From: Warburgia ugandensis
Taxonomy: Eukaryota; Streptophyta; Magnoliopsida; Canellales; Canellaceae
NCBI GenBank assembly: GCA_035236585.1
Contig: CP141136.1
Coordinates: forward strand, 31,146,949-31,210,948
Length of the DNA stretch: 64,000 nucleotides
Direction of reading: 5' to 3'
In this document: piece by piece, positions 13,961 through 28,311 of the stretch
Layout of the letters: each line of letters starts with the position of its first letter
Position numbering within the stretch: the stretch's first letter is position 1
Notes under the pieces: model-generated
What the model was told of the DNA's origin: nothing
What the model saw: only the letters and a program-made list of their open reading frames with translations
The model's database searches: none
Position numbers and translations under genes: made by a program

Positions 13961-15889
13961 TTTTGATGGTTGGTAACAAAGCATAAAGATTAAGGAGAAA
14001 AATTCTAGATTTCAAGTACTTAACAACATCTACTGTAATCAAGAATATAATGCAACTGAAACAATAAATTTTATGCAAGAGAATAACCCAGATCTAAAGT
14101 AATTTTATGAAAGAAACATTTTATAATAAGAATACTAAAATAATTTTATTGAATTATTGACAAATTACATAAAAAAACTATGTGCATAATACATGTATGA
14201 AATGTAAAAATTCCACCTAATTCATGGACATAAAACTTGATCCAAAACACAAATATAACTCAATCCAATGGTTTCAAAATAAAGTAAAATAACATGCAAG
14301 TGCTCAAGAGATAATTTAAGAGAAAAGAAACTAAAAAGATGGCTGGAATGATGAACTAACAAAGAAAAAACACATAAAATGAAACCAGCACTAAGAAAAA
14401 AACATGGAATCCTAAGATGGGTGTCACTACCAGGGAAGATCTAACTTGAATCTTGAGAGAATAATCAAGAAAAACTAATAAAAGGGAAGCAATGAAAAGA
14501 GAGAAAGCTAGGTGGAAAGAGGAGTGTAGAACTAGAAAGCAAAACAAAGGGAAACCAAAGCAATGAAACTAAAACAATAAAAGCAAATTACTAACCTAAA
14601 TTGGAGAGAAAATAACCAGAAATCCAAAGGGAGAATAGAATCAAAGAAAATCAAAGTCCAACTCCAAGGATCACCAAGCAAAGAGTGCAATGTTCCAAGG
14701 TTGTCTCACCCAACCTCTACTATGGTAAAAATGTGGGAACTATGGGGAATATATAGATGGTAGGTTTCTAACTTAGGAAAGGGTTGAACCAATTTGGAAA
14801 GTAGATCTAGATCTAGGGTTTTTAATAAGGATTGGTAGGTGGAAGATGATGTAAGAAAGAGATGCATGGTTGGCTGGTTTCCTAATTTAGAAGGGGGAGA
14901 GGCATCATTTTCCTTAGAAGGTAAGTGGATCTCCTTCCCTTCTATTTGGATGATGAGTGGTTGATGGAAAAGGAAAGAAAAAAGAAGAAAAATAGTAAGG
15001 AAAGATGGAGAAAATTCTAAGTTTTATGTGTTATGAATGGACTTAGATCTAGGGGTTTCTTAATTAGGAAACCACTTGATATTGGCAACTAAGTAGGGGG
15101 ATTCTCTCTAGAAAGCTAGCTCCCTCCTTAAGTAAAAAATGTGGAACCCTAGGGTACCCTAGGGTGGATTTAGGTTAGGAAAGTGGTGTTTTCTCTCTTG
15201 TTGGGTCCTCTTAATACATGATCATATTACCTTTCACAATTATCTCTACAAAAGTCCCTTAAAAATCACATGTTAACCTAAGATAGTTGCTTGAATTGAT
15301 GCCCCAATTGTGTTGCTTCATGTGGCATTCATTTGTTGCTTGATAGCTCATTCCTTGGTGGCTTAAGTGGCTTCAATCTTAACTTCAAGGCTTGAGTAGC
15401 TTGGCTTCCTTAGGTTTTCTAGTTGGACTAGGAAACCTCATGTATTGCTCCCATTCTCATGCAAAGTGGAGGAAATGCTTGACTTTTTGCATGGATGATT
15501 TTTTATCACCTTTGCTTTCTTTTAATTTCTTACAATGGCTCTTCCTTGAAACCCTTGGGTAGGGGTGCACTGCCCCTACACCCTCAGTGAGCTAACCACG
15601 TAGTTAGACCTACAAAAAACTCTGGGAAGCATAATATAGGCTAGGGGACCAACTTCTCACTTCTTACAAAAAAGAAAAACCCAAATTAAATCCTAGAAAA
15701 TTATGACAATTCACAAACTTAATATGGATTAGCTTCTAAACCTAAAAAATAACAAACTTTTGAATTATTAAGTCAGATATGCATGTAGTATGAATTTCTC
15801 TAGAAAACCCTAGAAATAACATTATATTTTATAACACATGAGCTACTAATTGGTTACATATTATGAAAAATTGAGCACTTATTATTTCA

Positions 15890-16325
15890 ACATGAGGAGC
15901 ACCGATTCTCATTGTCAAGAAGAAGGATGGGTCAGTGAGACTATGGATTGACTACAGATGCTTAACGGAGTCACAATAAAGAACCAATATCCTCTATCTT
16001 GGAGAGATGGCCTATTTAATCAGCTTCAGGTAGCCAGAGTCTTACAAGATCACCTGGAGGTCTGAAGAAGATATCACTAAGATAGCATTCAAGACCAGAT
16101 ATTGACATTATGAATTGAGGCTAATGTTGTTTGGATTGGCAAAAGTTCCAATCACATTTTTGGATCTCGTGAATAGGGTGTTCAAACCATTTCTCGATAA
16201 TTTATCTTTGTACTTGTGGATGACATTCTTATTTATTCAGAGAGTTTAAATGAGCATTAGAAACACTTGCATATGGTGTTGGATACACTTAAGACACATC
16301 AATTATACACCAAATTCAGCAAGTA
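15890..16325 (+). pseudogene. Chromovirus reverse transcriptase (continuation)
   Basis: The translation starts APILIVKKKDGSVRLWIDYR, the classic gypsy RT entry block. IAFKTRY and YELRLMLFGLAKVPITF follow (the 'FRT.YGHYEF.VMPFGL.NAP..F' block near 16,087-16,158). The catalytic block in another frame reads FVLVDDILIYSES (16,208-16,246), so both catalytic aspartates are still visible. It ends with HQLYTKFSK at about 16,297-16,323, where the next LTR begins. It contains several stops and a frameshift. It copies element RNA into DNA in intact relatives. Confidence 0.8.
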
Positions 16326-17257
16326 TGTATAAAAAGTACTTAATTAGGGGCCTGTGTGTTACAAAATATAGTTTTATCTCAGTGTTTTCCCAAAATTTTT
16401 AGAACACATTTATTTTTGACCTAATAATTCAAAATTATGATATTTTGGTGGGTCAAAGGTTGATCTAGAGTATGTATATGAATAATCATATTTTTCTAGG
16501 ATCTAATTAGAGTTTTTGACCTTTTGTAGGAATCAAGATGGTAATCCACTGACTGAGATTGATCAACAATAAGAATTTGAGCCATTCATGAGGTTTCCTA
16601 GTCTAACTAGGAAACCTAAGAAAACTAAAGCTGGAATTTCATTGATCTATGTGTGATCAAGGTCCAAGATCATCTCTAGGAAAGCAAAGAAGCAATTGGA
16701 AGAGCTAAAAGGTGATTCAATGGGCCCATGCAAAGCTATGCATTTCCACCACTTTTGCTTGGGAGCCATTCAAGACACCTTGCCATATAGGTCATGAAAA
16801 AGGGTGATAGGCTATAGAAGTCAACCAAGCTATTAAAGTGAAGGGTGTGAGCCATGAAGCCAAGCCAAATGAGCCCTCAAAGCAAACCATTCAAAGCTAC
16901 ATGGAATGATATTATTGGAGGAGGATTTCACTCAATTGTCCTAAGCTAAAATTGGATTTTCAAAAGGATAATTAAGGAATATTTGGGTGAAAATCATTTT
17001 AGGTAAGTATGCATGTGGACCATTGGGAAGAACCCACATACCATCTTTCCTTTTCCACTTCTTTCCTACCTTATTTCTCTCTTCACCTCAATCCATTTCA
17101 TTCCACAATTTTCTTCAAGGGGAGACACACCTTCCTAAGAAGGAGGCATCACGCACCTTTTTAAAATCACTCCTAACTTCCTACAGTGCCACCTAGCCAA
17201 CCAACAATTCACCTTCCACTTTCCACCTTTTCCTCCTTCTCTCTCTCTCTCTCTCTC

Positions 17258-17356
<99 letters not shown>

Positions 17357-17690
17357 TTCTCCTTCTAATTCTCTAAGCCCTCCATAATTTTTACAAGGGG
17401 GTGACTCTCCCTCCTAAATAGATGGTGCCTCCCACCTTGCTCCCCTCTTAAGTTCTCTCATTAGTTGTCCTATGTTTCTAACTTGATTGCCCAATCCTTC
17501 CATGCTAACCTCTTTCTAAACTCATACACCCCACTCCTCTTAGGGTTCTTTTAGAAGGAAACAACCACATATAAAATACTTAAGGGTTTCCCCTTAAAAT
17601 ACATACGGGGACGAGGAAAATGCACCCTCCTAAGAAGGAGGCATCTACTACAATGGATTTGTGTGCTTGCGAGTAAATTAAAACATATAC
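16326..17690 (+). mobile_element. 5' LTR of OTA element C (family-A-like)
   Basis: It starts near TGTATAAAAAGTACTTAATT, where the chromovirus RT ends, and finishes just before an OTA-type primer site. Its interior reads in the opposite sense to the family-A copies at 1-1,345 and 10,924-15,884: 'ggtttcctagtctaactaggaaacctaag' here against the reverse complement near 15,415. It is about 1.37 kb, roughly half the length of the other family-A copies, so it is internally deleted or a subfamily. It contains three 'ctccttaggaggc'-type hairpin blocks (near 17,124, 17,404 and 17,626) and a CT/TA microsatellite. Confidence 0.7.
17238..17354. repeat. (CT)n followed by (TA)n microsatellite
   Basis: CT dinucleotides run from 17,238 to 17,324 with a single A interruption near 17,260. 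After one G they switch to TA dinucleotides (17,326-17,354). Confidence 0.97.
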
Positions 17691-17693
17691 CAA

Positions 17694-17718
17694 GTTTTTA
17701 GGGCCATTGCTGGGGAAT
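17694..17718 (+). promoter_or_regulatory. OTA-type primer-binding site, element C
   Basis: 'gtttttagggccattgctggggaat' follows the LTR directly. It resembles the primer site of Athila/Tat elements (TTTTTGGCGCCGTTGCCGGGGA) with a few changes, mostly transitions. The same landmark appears in reverse complement at 42,914-42,935 and 60,811-60,832. Confidence 0.75.
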
Positions 17719-18990
17719 CGCCACAAATTTGTGCTGGATCTTAATTTAGACTATTTACATCTTGTCAAGTTTAGGTTGCACTAGATTAGGGTTTTTCATC
17801 AATTTTTGCTCTTATAGTTAATTCCTCATAAATTGACCAAATCTTCTTCTTCTTTTTTGTGTGTAAGGGAAAATTGGCAAAGGAGTAGTGGTGATCCTAT
17901 GAGCCAAAGCTTCATCACATTAGATTAGGGTTTTATTACTTTCTTATATTAGGGTTTTGAGTGAGACTTGTAGTGAGGCCCATTGCATTTTAAACTTTAT
18001 TATTCAATTTTAAATGGGTTGCATTAATATAGGACAAGAGTGGGGTATGATGGCCCACCCTTGATTGTCATAAAAAACGTCACTGTAAGTATCCCTCACT
18101 CTAATTTTATTTTTCTAGTGTAGTTGCATTTAGTATAATTTGAATCATTGATGGTAGTGTAACTCATATAGAATAGGATTATTCATGATATTTGTTACAT
18201 TTTTTCCCAAGACTATTGCATTAGTTGTGCACCTATTTAACAAAGGTTAGGCTAAGTTTGGCTATAACTAAGACATAGGTTGTATGGTTATAGTGTCTCA
18301 TCTGTTGATGTATTTGACCCTATGTTAGATAGCATAAATGTAGGCACTAGTTTGCTTTTTCTTGTTTTTCATTGCATGTTTAAAATCTTTATTGTGGAAT
18401 GGATCACAATCATAGTAAGGGCCCCATAGGAACCCTCATAAGATAAGGATTAAATCTCATCACCGGATCTTTGGCCCACATAGGTAAATCAATCAAATTC
18501 CTTGTATGTTTACGATCTCAACCCTTGAACATAATTTAAATTCAAGTAGAAAGAGACCTAGGGTTTTGAGCTCATAAAAACCTTTTTGAAGGGTTAGATC
18601 TATTATCACTCCAGTGGCTTTTGAGCATCATAGTTATAGTGGGTATTCAAAATCCAAGTGATTTTTCCGTGCCTTTCATTGATGTAGGTTGAGGTCTAAA
18701 TGCCTCCCAACCTGAGAATTGTATTAACCACTTTAAAGTAAGAACTAATTGGTAAATGGTAGTCTAGCTTAGATAAAAGGAAGAGTTGTCTAGATTTAGA
18801 TCTAAAGGCCACCACCCTACACAATATCAAAGATAATCTAACGTGCTCTTTAGCAAGATATTAGGATTGGTTGTACATTATTTAGATCTAGGAGTAACAT
18901 TTAGGTTGTATCATATAGTTAGGTTTTTCATTAATTTCACATAAAAAAAGTTCTCATTTGTTGTGTACAATGATTTATTTTGTTGTCTAT
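17719..18990 (+). mobile_element. Untranslated leader of element C with conserved block
   Basis: This is non-coding sequence between primer site and gag. It is colinear, in reverse complement, with the leaders at 41,760-42,911 (A) and 59,620-60,810 (B). Shared pieces are 'gggttgcattaatataggacaagagtggggtatgatggcccaccc' and a block around 18,410-18,760 containing 'ggccccatagg', 'gagaccta', 'ccagtggcttttgagca' and 'attaaccactttaaag'. The block's survival in all copies suggests an RNA function such as dimerisation or packaging, but that is inference. Confidence 0.65.
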
Positions 18991-19718
18991 AAAGATTGAG
19001 TACAATGATCTATCTAGCAGGGAATAGTCTACCATTAATGTCATACTATTTCACACCTAAGATGTTACATTATGATGATATGTATGAGATAGAGATGATA
19101 GGTACTCCTAATTTGTCTGATACATTTGATAGAATTGCTATTGTGAAGGAGAGAATGGAAAGTTTAATGAATAGTTTCAATGCTTTTAGGCTAGAAACTA
19201 AGTCATATCAACAACCTCTATATGAAAATTCCCACATCTATTCTAACCCACAATATCCCACTACTTCATGGCCATCGAGCTCCAACTATATTGAATATTA
19301 TCAGGAGCTAGTGGATGCAGCCACTACATTCACACACCTTAACAATAACTACTATCCAATGACAACCTATCAAAAGTATAATGGATGGGGTAGGTATCAT
19401 TCACAACCATGGTCTTAGGATTCCCAATATAGGAAGAACATTATGGTCTCACCCTAATCCACCTCATTAGAACTATCCAGGTTATCAAGAACAACCATCA
19501 TGGGTTCAACCTACTAAGACCATTTCTAGTTCCCAAATGCAACTGCAATACTAACCTTATGAGTCATTTCCTCTTCAACAGGAGGAACAATCATTAGAAG
19601 AGATTGAAAAGGATCAAAATCTTGCTATAGTTAATAATTGGCTAAGGAAATGAAACAAATGAGGGATGAGAGTAAAAACCTTAAAAATAATTTTAAGGTA
19701 GGAATTAGAATATATTCT
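18991..19718 (+). pseudogene. OTA element C gag fragment
   Basis: An open stretch of 140 codons (ATG at 18,996) contains DRIAIVKERMESLMNSFNAF and a Tyr/Asn/Pro-rich tail (QPLYENSHIYSNPQYPTTSW, NNYYPMTTYQKYNGWGRYHSQPW). Decayed sequence of the same character continues to the border at 19,718 (EEIEKDQNLAIV near 19,594). This resembles the C-terminal part of OTA gag proteins and lies at the expected place after the leader. The N-terminal gag part is not evident. Everything downstream is lost because another element starts at 19,719. The assignment rests mainly on context. Confidence 0.5.
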
Positions 19719-21288
19719 TGTGACACCCCGAGTTTTTATAATGCTTTTAAAAAACTTTTTCGAAATGCGAGGTCCCTTGTTTGAAAGTTCCTTTAAAAAA
19801 TAAAGTAGTAGAATATTTTGTTCATTGAAAAGTGTTTTTGAAAATGTCAAGTGTCATTTCTATAACAAACACAAGGATTATATAGTAGAATGAGTGTCTC
19901 ATTCTTACCAAAAATCTAGCAGAGTTTCCTTTATTTTTCAAACATATGATCATTTAACACATGCATGCGGAACACCTAATAGAAAATACAAATAATTTTT
20001 GTTGTTTTCAAAACAAATAGATACAACATATCGCATCCCAAAACCTCTAGTCACAAGCATATCACAATACATTCCATTAAATAAAAATGAATTGACTACA
20101 TGAAAGTAAATATACATACACCTTCTCTAATAACTCATGAATTAAACCCCAAGATGTAAGGTGGACTCTTAAGATATTGAAGTTCCCTATCTTCTATAAT
20201 GATAGCTTTGTAGTTGTTTTTACGTCCTCAACTCAACTTGTTCGTCCTTCCATTATAATTCTTGAAATCTGAGACATGTCTCTACAAGCTTGTGCTTGTG
20301 TAGGTGGAGAAAAGGTTATTATTTTGGCATGCAATTCATGATTTACATTGAAAAATTAATCATATCAAAACAAAATCATGTTAGGTTAAATACACGCTCA
20401 AGTTAAAAACCTAAGCTTTTAATTCATGCATTCTATGAAATCAATTCATATGTCCTAAGCAAATTAGTTGATAATTCCTATGTATTTAAAAGTTATGAAA
20501 GTATCATACATTATTCCTTTTTAGTATTCATCCAAGCAATCCTACGTCATTATCATTTAATGATTCTTCATTCATACAAGAACTCTTTTTCACACATACC
20601 CATAATCATTCAGTTCCATTCATAACATATGATATTTTAATATTATTCCTTATTCATGTACACATGTATCCATCTCACATACTTTCTTAATTAGTTTAAA
20701 AGAATCGACATATATACATTGATATATATATATATATATATATGCATCAAAATCCATTGATGAAAGTCATCGTCTAAGGACATAAATGTTGGTAGGAACT
20801 ATGTTTACATGATTTTATTAAAGTATGCATAATATCAGGAATGCTTAAGTTTAACAATAACTTCAAGTGTAGCACAATTATAATAATGTTTGGAAACATC
20901 CAAGAATTATTTAAGATATAAGTTCTCATGAAAAACTTTGGTCTATAAACCCTCGAAAATAAAGAATACGATAGAGATGCTTAGATAAAGAAAATTAATC
21001 AAAGTTTGCACAATCATGCTTGTGAAAGTACTCATGCTTGTGTGCAAGGCGACCCTTTAAGTTTTGCTATGAGGACACTAGCACACCTATCCTACCAGTA
21101 GTGACCTCCCTTCTGTCACATCATATACGGCCCAACACTCCTGGACATCAACAACACATCAAACAATGTCCAATGCTCCTGTACAGGGTCCAACACTCTT
21201 GGACCATCACTGGGCCTTATAGTTGCTTAGTAAACCCCTGCCTTAGGGTTTACCTACTCGAGCTACAATATAGTGGTTTTCCCTAAAT

Positions 21289-21466
21289 CAAATAAAAACC
21301 TCTTAGGCCTTATAGCTACTCTATGAGTGCTTGCCTTAAAATCATCCAAATAAAAACCTCTTAGGTGTTATAGCTACTCTATGAGTGCTTACCTTAAAAT
21401 CATCTGAATCAAAACCTCTCAAGATTTATAGCTACTCTATGAGTGCTTTCCTTAAAATCATCCAAA
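21289..21466. repeat. Three tandem copies of a ~59-bp unit
   Basis: Each unit contains 'aaaacctct.a...ttatagctactctatgagtgctt.ccttaaaatcatc'. A fourth, more diverged copy is visible just upstream (21,215-21,285, 'ggccttatagttgcttagtaaacccctgcctta'). Confidence 0.9.
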
Positions 21467-22690
21467 AAAATAACAAATTACCTTCCATCTCAAGTATAAC
21501 TTGATTCATAGAAGGGTTTTGGGCTTTGATGCCATCTCATAGAAAATGATAAATCTCAAGTAATTTTGAAGCTCTAAGCACAACACAAAAGAGCCATCGT
21601 TTATGTACCATTTCTACAAGCATAAACATAATTCACAATGAGCCTTACCCATTGCAATAATCATTTACTTTCCACCACCATTTACCGTTTACTTAGGATA
21701 TAAGTAAAGCAATGTTAAATAGTATGATTCTAGTCATCACTTAGCACATGTATATACACATTCATTTACCCTCATTTAAACATGACTAAAATATTTTAGC
21801 TTTATGTAAGAAACTACTACTATTCAACAATCAAGAGATACATCTTAAAGCATTCATCAGTAAACTTGCATTTATGACTTGCTACATCTTGTTCATACTA
21901 ATTTCTAGAAATGTGTTATGACTTATTCTTATCAAGGTGATCAAGTGCGTACTAGGACCACCCATTGATTAGCTTTGAGAGTTTTAGGTAGATTGGCTGA
22001 TGCTTTTAGTCTACTTTAGGCCAAGCATAACGTCCCTTCTATTTGGTTTATATTCCCTTCAATGTTGTATTGCTTCACTCATTTTCTTTAGCATGTAATG
22101 CCTTTAGCCTAAGGGTGTAAATCCATTTATTAGTTCTCCTCATGAAGTTACCTTGTTGATTGTTGTGACGACCTGGGTTTTCTCATGCATTTTTAAATGC
22201 AATGTCTAATTTCCTAAGGCGGGATGCATCCCTATTTGAAAACCATTTTATATAAAAACCATGCAATGCAGCGAAAAACCTTTAGTTTTAAACTCTTTTT
22301 TTTTTTGAAAACCCCGAGTGTCATTTGCTTTCACAACAACTAAGGTAGTTTTTTAAAAACTTCAGAAATCATAAATGTTTTTCCCTAGGTCTTTCTAGTC
22401 ACAATGCACAGCCCAACTGTAACTAAGTACAAACACAAGTCCAAAGGGTTAAGAGTTTACTTACATGTGTATTTGTTTCCTTTTGGATTCACTTGCTTAT
22501 AGCACTAACATAGATGTCCTCTTTGTGAGTGAAGTTGTCCTGAACCATGATACATACGGACGTATCTTGTCCTTGAGTGCTTACTGATGTCTAAAAAATG
22601 TTAAGGATTGGGTGAGTATATAATATAATCAGTAGGGCCTATCACTACTAGTTTTATAAATGCATGAAATGTTTCAAAATCATATGCTCA

Positions 22691-22826
22691 TTCAAAACAT
22701 GCGTATGTTTGAATACTCGAGTTCAACATCAGTATAAGAATCCATAATCAACTGAAATTCAAAATATGCTTATGTTTGAATACTCGAGTTCAACATCAGT
22801 ATAAGAATCCATAATCAACTGAAATT
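22691..22826. repeat. Tandem duplication of a 67-bp unit
   Basis: 22,691-22,757 and 22,758-22,826 are nearly identical ('atgtttgaatactcgagttcaacatcagtataagaatccataatcaactgaaattc'), so the duplication is recent compared with the decay of nearby elements. Confidence 0.95.
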
Positions 22827-23991
22827 CTTATAACTTAAAAGATCACATAATCCAAAAGTGAAAGTATCATATATATGATGACATCATGATATGCAATAGA
22901 TGCCTCATGGAGTCCAACTTATGGATCTTTAGTTTGGTATGGTCGACCAACCTCATATCATGCTATATGAAATGCACATCAAACCATAGGGTCCACTATG
23001 CCCACGACCTCCTCGCCGTGTGGTCCCCGGGTACCTGAGGACACTTAGTCATAGCCTCCACGGGGCCTATGACACGCCGACCCAGTGCCGTGACACCAAT
23101 GGTAGCCCCCTGTACCACATGCAGTCGACGTAGGGACTTGCCTCTTTTTAGGCGTGGTACCCATCCACCTATTAGTGGTAGAGGCCGGGTGGCCAACCCA
23201 GACCCCTCGGCATAGCACCCACGGGCTTACTTGCCCAAATCACATAAGATAAGTCAAAACCTTTTTGTTAAAACTTGTCCTCTTTTGGGTCCCTCACAAC
23301 TGCTTGGCCCTCGGCACTCCAGCGTCTTTTGGCAACCCTCAAGGACATGCAATCTTTGTAAGTACTTAAATCATGCAATGCATGCACTGGTTTGCAACAC
23401 ATATATGTGCATAATGTATATGCAGTCATTTCAAAACATGGCTATGTACAAAGCATTTAATATGCATGCCGAATTTATTCATGCAAATCACATGTAAATC
23501 AAGTCATATATCTAAAACATATACTCTCAAATAACAATAGTTCTTTTAAAAGAATCTAATAGTGATAGAGCACCTACCTGACTAGGTCGCGTTAACCCTC
23601 TTGTCCTCGTACGCTCCTGAACATGGTTTGGGGACTCATGGTTAGTTTAACCTATCTTTGATGGGTTTAGAGCAGTTGGGTCTTATTACTTAGGCATTAG
23701 GGGTCCATCCCTATGCCTATGGGTGTCCTAAGGTCCTAATTGGGCCTTGGTATCCTCAGTTTTCCAAAGTTCTAGTGGCCACGTGCCGCCATCCTATTCT
23801 AAGGGTCATGCCCACCTTTTATTGGACCTTGATCATGGATTTTATGGTTTGAATGTGTCTGCATCGTCGATACGGACACAACGCCTTTTACGGTGCCTCA
23901 ATCGGAGCTCTAGATCTCAAGTTATAAGTATTTTAGTGTCGCACGTACATAAGAGTCTTAAAAATTAAAAAAATAAAAAGACAGAATGCTA

Positions 23992-24251
23992 GGGCGTTGC
24001 GCGTCTGCAACGTGCGCCCTGGCTTCCTTAAGGAACCAAAACAAAGTGCGACGCTAGCATACTACGTGCCTGCAATGTTTGCCTCAGCGGGCGCGTCTGT
24101 AGACGCGCAGAACTTCCCGCCTCTCTTTCTCTTTTGCGGGCGCGTCCCTAGACGCGCCCATTGGTTTTTCAAATGGGAGTCGACGTGGGACGTTTCGACT
24201 GGAACGTCCCGCTTGTTGGGGAACCGGGGTGTCCTTAGGACACCCTGGTTC
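23992..24251. repeat. GC-rich cluster of five inverted repeats
   Basis: In 260 bp I find these stems. 23,992-24,000 pairs with 24,007-24,019, with a bulge. GCGCGTCT (24,091-24,098) pairs with AGACGCGC (24,101-24,108). GGGCGCGTC (24,138-24,146) pairs with GACGCGCCC (24,151-24,159). GGGACGTT (24,187-24,194) pairs with AACGTCCC (24,203-24,210). A 14-bp stem with one G-T pair joins 24,221-24,234 and 24,238-24,251 around a TTA loop. The arms are perfect or nearly so although the host LTR is otherwise degraded. On the - strand the cluster lies about 260-520 nt downstream of the TATA box, so it would be in the transcript leader. Confidence 0.85.
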
Positions 24252-24502
24252 GACCCCTATCAAACCAGTGCGATCCAGGGAACGTCCCTGGGTCCTTGGT
24301 GGATCTCCTGGGCTCCGTTTTGCATGGTTTTTCATGCAAAAACTTAGGGGAATTGAGCCTAGGACTATGAGTGAGATGGGTTTGGGGATTTTTTGAGCAT
24401 ACCTGCTTCATGGGTGATTTTCTTTCCACATTTTCCCCTCTTGGTCACTGCTCCACGATGGGTTTTCTCCAAGGTTTTGGGCTGCCATTAAAGGCACCCA
24501 AG

Positions 24503-24520
24503 AGCTCTATTTATAGAGCT
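24503..24520 (-). promoter_or_regulatory. TATA box inside a perfect palindrome
   Basis: AGCTCTAT-TT-ATAGAGCT is an inverted repeat. Its - strand reads CTCTATAAATAGAG, a canonical plant TATA. The 8.9-kb LTR has the same core at 37,156-37,165 (CTATTTATAG on +). Confidence 0.65.
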
Positions 24521-25228
24521 TTTAAAGAGGGTTCTTGAGGGGTTCTAACTGCCTTTGAATGGCGATGGGGAATCCTCTAGAATGGCGGTGGTTTCTCCTT
24601 GAAACACCTCCATTCCAGAAAGCTCTAGGAGGTTGAAGACGACGGGGTGCCCGTATCAAAACGGGCACCTGTGTTTTTCAAGTTAAGTTGTTTTGTGAAA
24701 TATATAGTTTTGCCCCTTAACTTCAAATAGCCATATCTTGCTCATTTTAACTCCGTTTTGGGTGATTTTGGTCTCGTTGGATTCCTTTTTCTGAGACGCA
24801 TCTAATGGAACCACTTTTGGTACCAAATTACTGGGTTTAGTCAAGGTGACTAGTGAAATGACCAAAATGCCCTTATCTTTAAAACTGAACTTTTTATGGG
24901 ATTTTAATATTACAAGAATTGGGGTCATTACAGCATATCACCTCCATCTCAAGCAATCTCATCTTATCCCTAGCCTCAGTAAAGAAAATCATTTATTCAA
25001 CTCAATAACACCTTGTATTTTACTTTTATATCATGTCATCTCAACTATCTCTTTCAACTCATGTTTCTCTAACTTAAGTGATACTTTTAGTCACATCCGT
25101 TTTATCTCATGCTGGATTTAAGTCATCTTTATCCAGCTTAAATAATCTCACTCAAGGTCTTATCTCATGTCATCTCAAGTTAGCTTATTTTGCCTCTAAC
25201 ACCAGCTAAAAATTGGGGTCATTACAAT

Positions 25229-27417
<2,189 letters not shown>

Positions 27418-28311
27418 CCCCCCAACATGCATTGTACTAGTCTTAAGCAAAACATGCAAAAAACCAAATTCCAAAAATTATTTTCAAGTCAACTCTGCTT
27501 TTTTCCTCAGAGAATTATCTTCAACAAAACTATCAACTTTAGCATATTAATAAAACTGAATGAAGAATTCAAAACCCTACCAATATGCTAAAAACATTTC
27601 AGTTAAGTTTAGGTCTCAGAGTGTGTGTGTGTGCACATTCTACATATAAAATAATCTTTATCTCTAAGTAGACTTCTAACTTTTGAACTCCATCTGAAAT
27701 ATGTTTTAACCTTAATCCTCACTAGTGACATACAATCAGAAATAGAATTTCTCATATAAAGGTTCAAATCTTATTTCTCTTTTGAATATGTGAGCAAAGT
27801 TAATAAAAGCAAATTTATTTCACATATACTCATGAATAATGGGAGTTACTAAGTAAAATTCTTTTTGTCCCTTTAAAAAAGATAAGATGCCATCACCTTT
27901 GAACTTCTGGAAATACTACTCTTTAAATCCTATCCATCTTATATTTCTCCTAAAACCAATAGGTCTTCCTATCCATCTCATTCTTTTAAACTAATTGTCT
28001 TTCCAAGGATTGACTCATAAAGGATTTTCCTAAGATTTGGCGATCATGTACAACCTTCATCCAGTCTTCGTATAATCATGTAGAGTCATATGCATCTTTC
28101 CTCAATTCATCCAATTCATTGAGTAAGAGTTTTCATTGGGTTCGAGCAGAATCCAAGTCAAAATTGTGCTTTTTGATATCCCAATATGCTTTGTGCTCTA
28201 ACTCTACTTGTAAGTGGCAGGCCTTTCTATAGACTAGGTAGTAAGGTGACATTCCTATAGGGGTTTATATTTTGTACGATAAGCCCATAAAGGGTTTTTG
28301 AGTCTCCTAAA
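27418..28311 (-). pseudogene. 3' internal region of OTA element: polypurine tract and integrase tail
   Basis: Next to the LTR is a purine run (- strand GGGGGG, 27,418-27,423). Reading leftwards from 28,311, decayed translation gives [13 protein letters not shown] (about 28,250-28,290) and, in other frames, KHIGISK and MNWMN-GKMHM. These correspond to the 'LWAYRTAYKTPIG...HKAYWAIK...LNELDELR.DAYENA' tail of OTA integrases. Stops are frequent. The rest (27,430-28,100) is AT-rich 3' non-coding sequence between pol and the LTR, with a short GT tract at 27,620. Confidence 0.65.

Larger units (their letters stand above)
22164..24932 (-). mobile_element. LTR, TGTGAC...CATTACA group (inner)
   Basis: It begins TGTGACGACCTGGGTTTTC and ends GAATTGGGGTCATTACA, 2,769 bp, the same ends and length class as the outer copy it interrupts. 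The - strand orientation is inferred from a canonical TATA sequence (CTCTATAAATAG on the - strand at 24,505-24,516), about 420 bp from the - strand start. The middle contains a GC-rich block with many inverted repeats, unlike the AT-rich surroundings. No target duplication is recognisable (ATTGT left, GCATA right). No gag or pol is present. Its 116-codon GC-rich ORF at 23,997-24,347 runs across the hairpin arms and is unlikely to be coding. Confidence 0.7.
19719..25226 (-). mobile_element. Solo LTR, TGTGAC...CATTACA group (outer), interrupted
   Basis: The left end is TGTGACACCCCGAG and the right end AATTGGGGTCATTACA. Near-matching 5-mers flank it (ATTCT 19,714-19,718; ATTGT 25,227-25,231; 4 of 5). 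Without the inner LTR it is about 2.74 kb. It shares the 'ttgaaaa..c.aagtgtcattt.....acaac' segment with the inner copy and also a 'cctta.ag.gctac' tandem module. The termini are near-inverted repeats, so orientation is uncertain. The - strand is chosen by analogy with the TATA in the inner copy. No coding sequence. Confidence 0.65.

Noticed and set aside
23997-24429. GC-rich ORFs of 64-116 codons on both strands
   Set aside because: They run across the arms of the hairpin cluster. High GC lowers stop frequency and both strands are equally open, so coding is unlikely.
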